Assembly (NCBI GenBank): GCA_030600525.1
Contig: JAUVLX010000063.1
Span: 1 to 13,681 of the forward strand
Length of the DNA stretch: 13,681 nt
Direction: 5' to 3'
Origin: Desulfobulbus sp.
GTDB lineage: Bacteria; Desulfobacterota; Desulfobulbia; Desulfobulbales; Desulfobulbaceae
Shown here piece after piece: positions 12,830 to 13,681 of this stretch. The first letter of the stretch is position 1, and every line of letters begins with the position of its first letter. Position numbers and translations under genes: made by a program. Under the pieces are notes generated by a model. That model had not been told where the DNA came from and did not search any database. It saw only the letters and a list, made by a program, of their open reading frames with translations.

Positions 12830-13681
12830 ATGGTCGCAACATTTACCCCACCACGCCCACTGCAAAATCCCCATGTACAAACAGTACTGGCAAGCCTTGC
12901 TCCGCGAAAAGCTGCAGCCACCATCCGCGCATCAAAACTGCGTAGGGACAGCAAGGAACATATCCTCAACTGCGGCAACGGAGTTCGGCTCCTTGGAGCA
13001 ATCAGCCAAAACAAAAATAACACCAAAGGATTGGTTACACTCATCCATGGATGGGAGGGCAGCATAGATTCCGCATATCTCCTTTCTGCAGCCAGTGTCC
13101 TTTATGAGCAGGGGTTTAACGTTTTCCGGCTCAACCTCAGGGATCACGGAAAAAGTCATCATCTTAACAAAGCACTGTTTAACTCCACCAGACTCGATGA
13201 AGTTGTTCAAGCAGTGGCTGAGATCCAGCACCAGTTTCCCCATGACAACCAATTTCTGGCAGGTTTTTCACTGGGCGGCAACTTTGCATTGCGCGTTGGC
13301 CTCCAAGCAGCAAAGGCAAAACTACACCTGACTAAAATCGCCACCATCAGCCCCCTGATTGACCCGGTTGCAGCAACCACCAACCTGGAAGAACAGCATC
13401 CTATATACCACCGATACTTTGTGCGGAAGTGGAAACGATCACTACGAAAGAAAATAAAATATTATCCAAAAATCGATAACCAACAAACCCTGCTCCGCTT
13501 ACACTCCCTTTCCGAGATGCACGATTACTTTGTCCCCAGACACACTGACCACCCGACAACCCATGCCTATCTTTCTGCCTACAAGCTCAGCAGGCAGCAA
13601 CTGGCATCACTTGAGGTACCAACCCACATTATTTATTCCATTGATGATCCAATAACAGAGATGCTTACCGGAAATCTCTCT
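12830..13681 (+). CDS. YheT-type alpha/beta hydrolase, 3' end outside window
   Basis: The frame is open from the ATG at 12830 to the window end, giving 284 residues of a protein that should be about 320-340 long. It matches the YheT-like alpha/beta-hydrolase family: an N-terminal NPHVQTVLASL segment, the oxyanion motif HGWEGS (73-78), LRDHGKSHHLN shortly after, and the nucleophile elbow GFSLGGN with Ser147. A SIDDP near residue 270 is the expected position of the acid residue; the catalytic His would lie beyond the window. Family members are cytosolic esterases of mostly unknown substrate. The ribosome binding site is weak (CAAGAG). It follows the reductase by 229 bases with a hairpin between, so it is probably a separate unit. 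Confidence 0.87.
   Translation, partial: MVATFTPPRPLQNPHVQTVLASLAPRKAAATIRASKLRRDSKEHILNCGNGVRLLGAISQNKNNTKGLVTLIHGWEGSIDSAYLLSAASVLYEQGFNVFRLNLRDHGKSHHLNKALFNSTRLDEVVQAVAEIQHQFPHDNQFLAGFSLGGNFALRVGLQAAKAKLHLTKIATISPLIDPVAATTNLEEQHPIYHRYFVRKWKRSLRKKIKYYPKIDNQQTLLRLHSLSEMHDYFVPRHTDHPTTHAYLSAYKLSRQQLASLEVPTHIIYSIDDPITEMLTGNLS

Overview
The window looks like chromosomal DNA from an anaerobic, sulfur-metabolising bacterium. The best fit is a sulfate-reducing or sulfur-disproportionating Desulfobacterota, perhaps Desulfobulbales. This is inferred from gene content: MoeA fused to a periplasmic-binding-like domain, an orange-protein (ORP)-type cluster with ferredoxin-bearing MinD ATPases, and a CoA-disulfide reductase/rhodanese fusion. 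No rRNA, tRNA, IS element or CRISPR array was seen.

Layout. (1) 164-3457, plus strand: two adjacent moeA-family genes for molybdenum or tungsten cofactor synthesis; the second carries a C-terminal ligand-binding domain. (2) 3458-3752: convergent gap rich in inverted repeats, possibly a structured RNA. (3) 8133-3753, minus strand: eight genes in one direction, apparently one operon. In order of transcription they are a NifX-family protein with a Cys-rich tail, a small basic Gly/Arg-rich protein, a degenerate response-regulator receiver, two MinD/Mrp ATPases each with two 4Fe-4S motifs, an ORP-like NifX-family protein, a second classical NifX-family protein, and an IscU/NifU-type scaffold. (4) 8134-8616: divergent control region with a strong sigma-54 (-24/-12) match, a pair of AACATGTT palindromes and a nested inverted repeat that looks like an enhancer site. 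(5) 8617-9057, plus: small basic protein of unknown function. (6) 10511-9132, minus: PAS / AAA+ / Fis-type sigma-54 activator, the likely regulator of the operon. (7) 10909-12600, plus: CoA-disulfide/persulfide reductase with rhodanese domain. (8) 12830-13681, plus: YheT-type alpha/beta hydrolase, cut by the window end.

How the parts may work together. The operon matches the general content of the orp locus of Desulfovibrio vulgaris (two MinD-like ATPases, a NifX-fold Mo-Cu protein, a sigma-54 regulator), but adds two further NifX paralogs, a NifU-like scaffold, a pseudo-receiver and a Gly/Arg-rich protein. A reasonable inference is an ATP-driven metal-cluster assembly and delivery machine, switched on by a redox- or metal-sensing sigma-54 activator, beside genes for Mo/W cofactor insertion. 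The complete gene set and its regulation are the most interesting part of the window.
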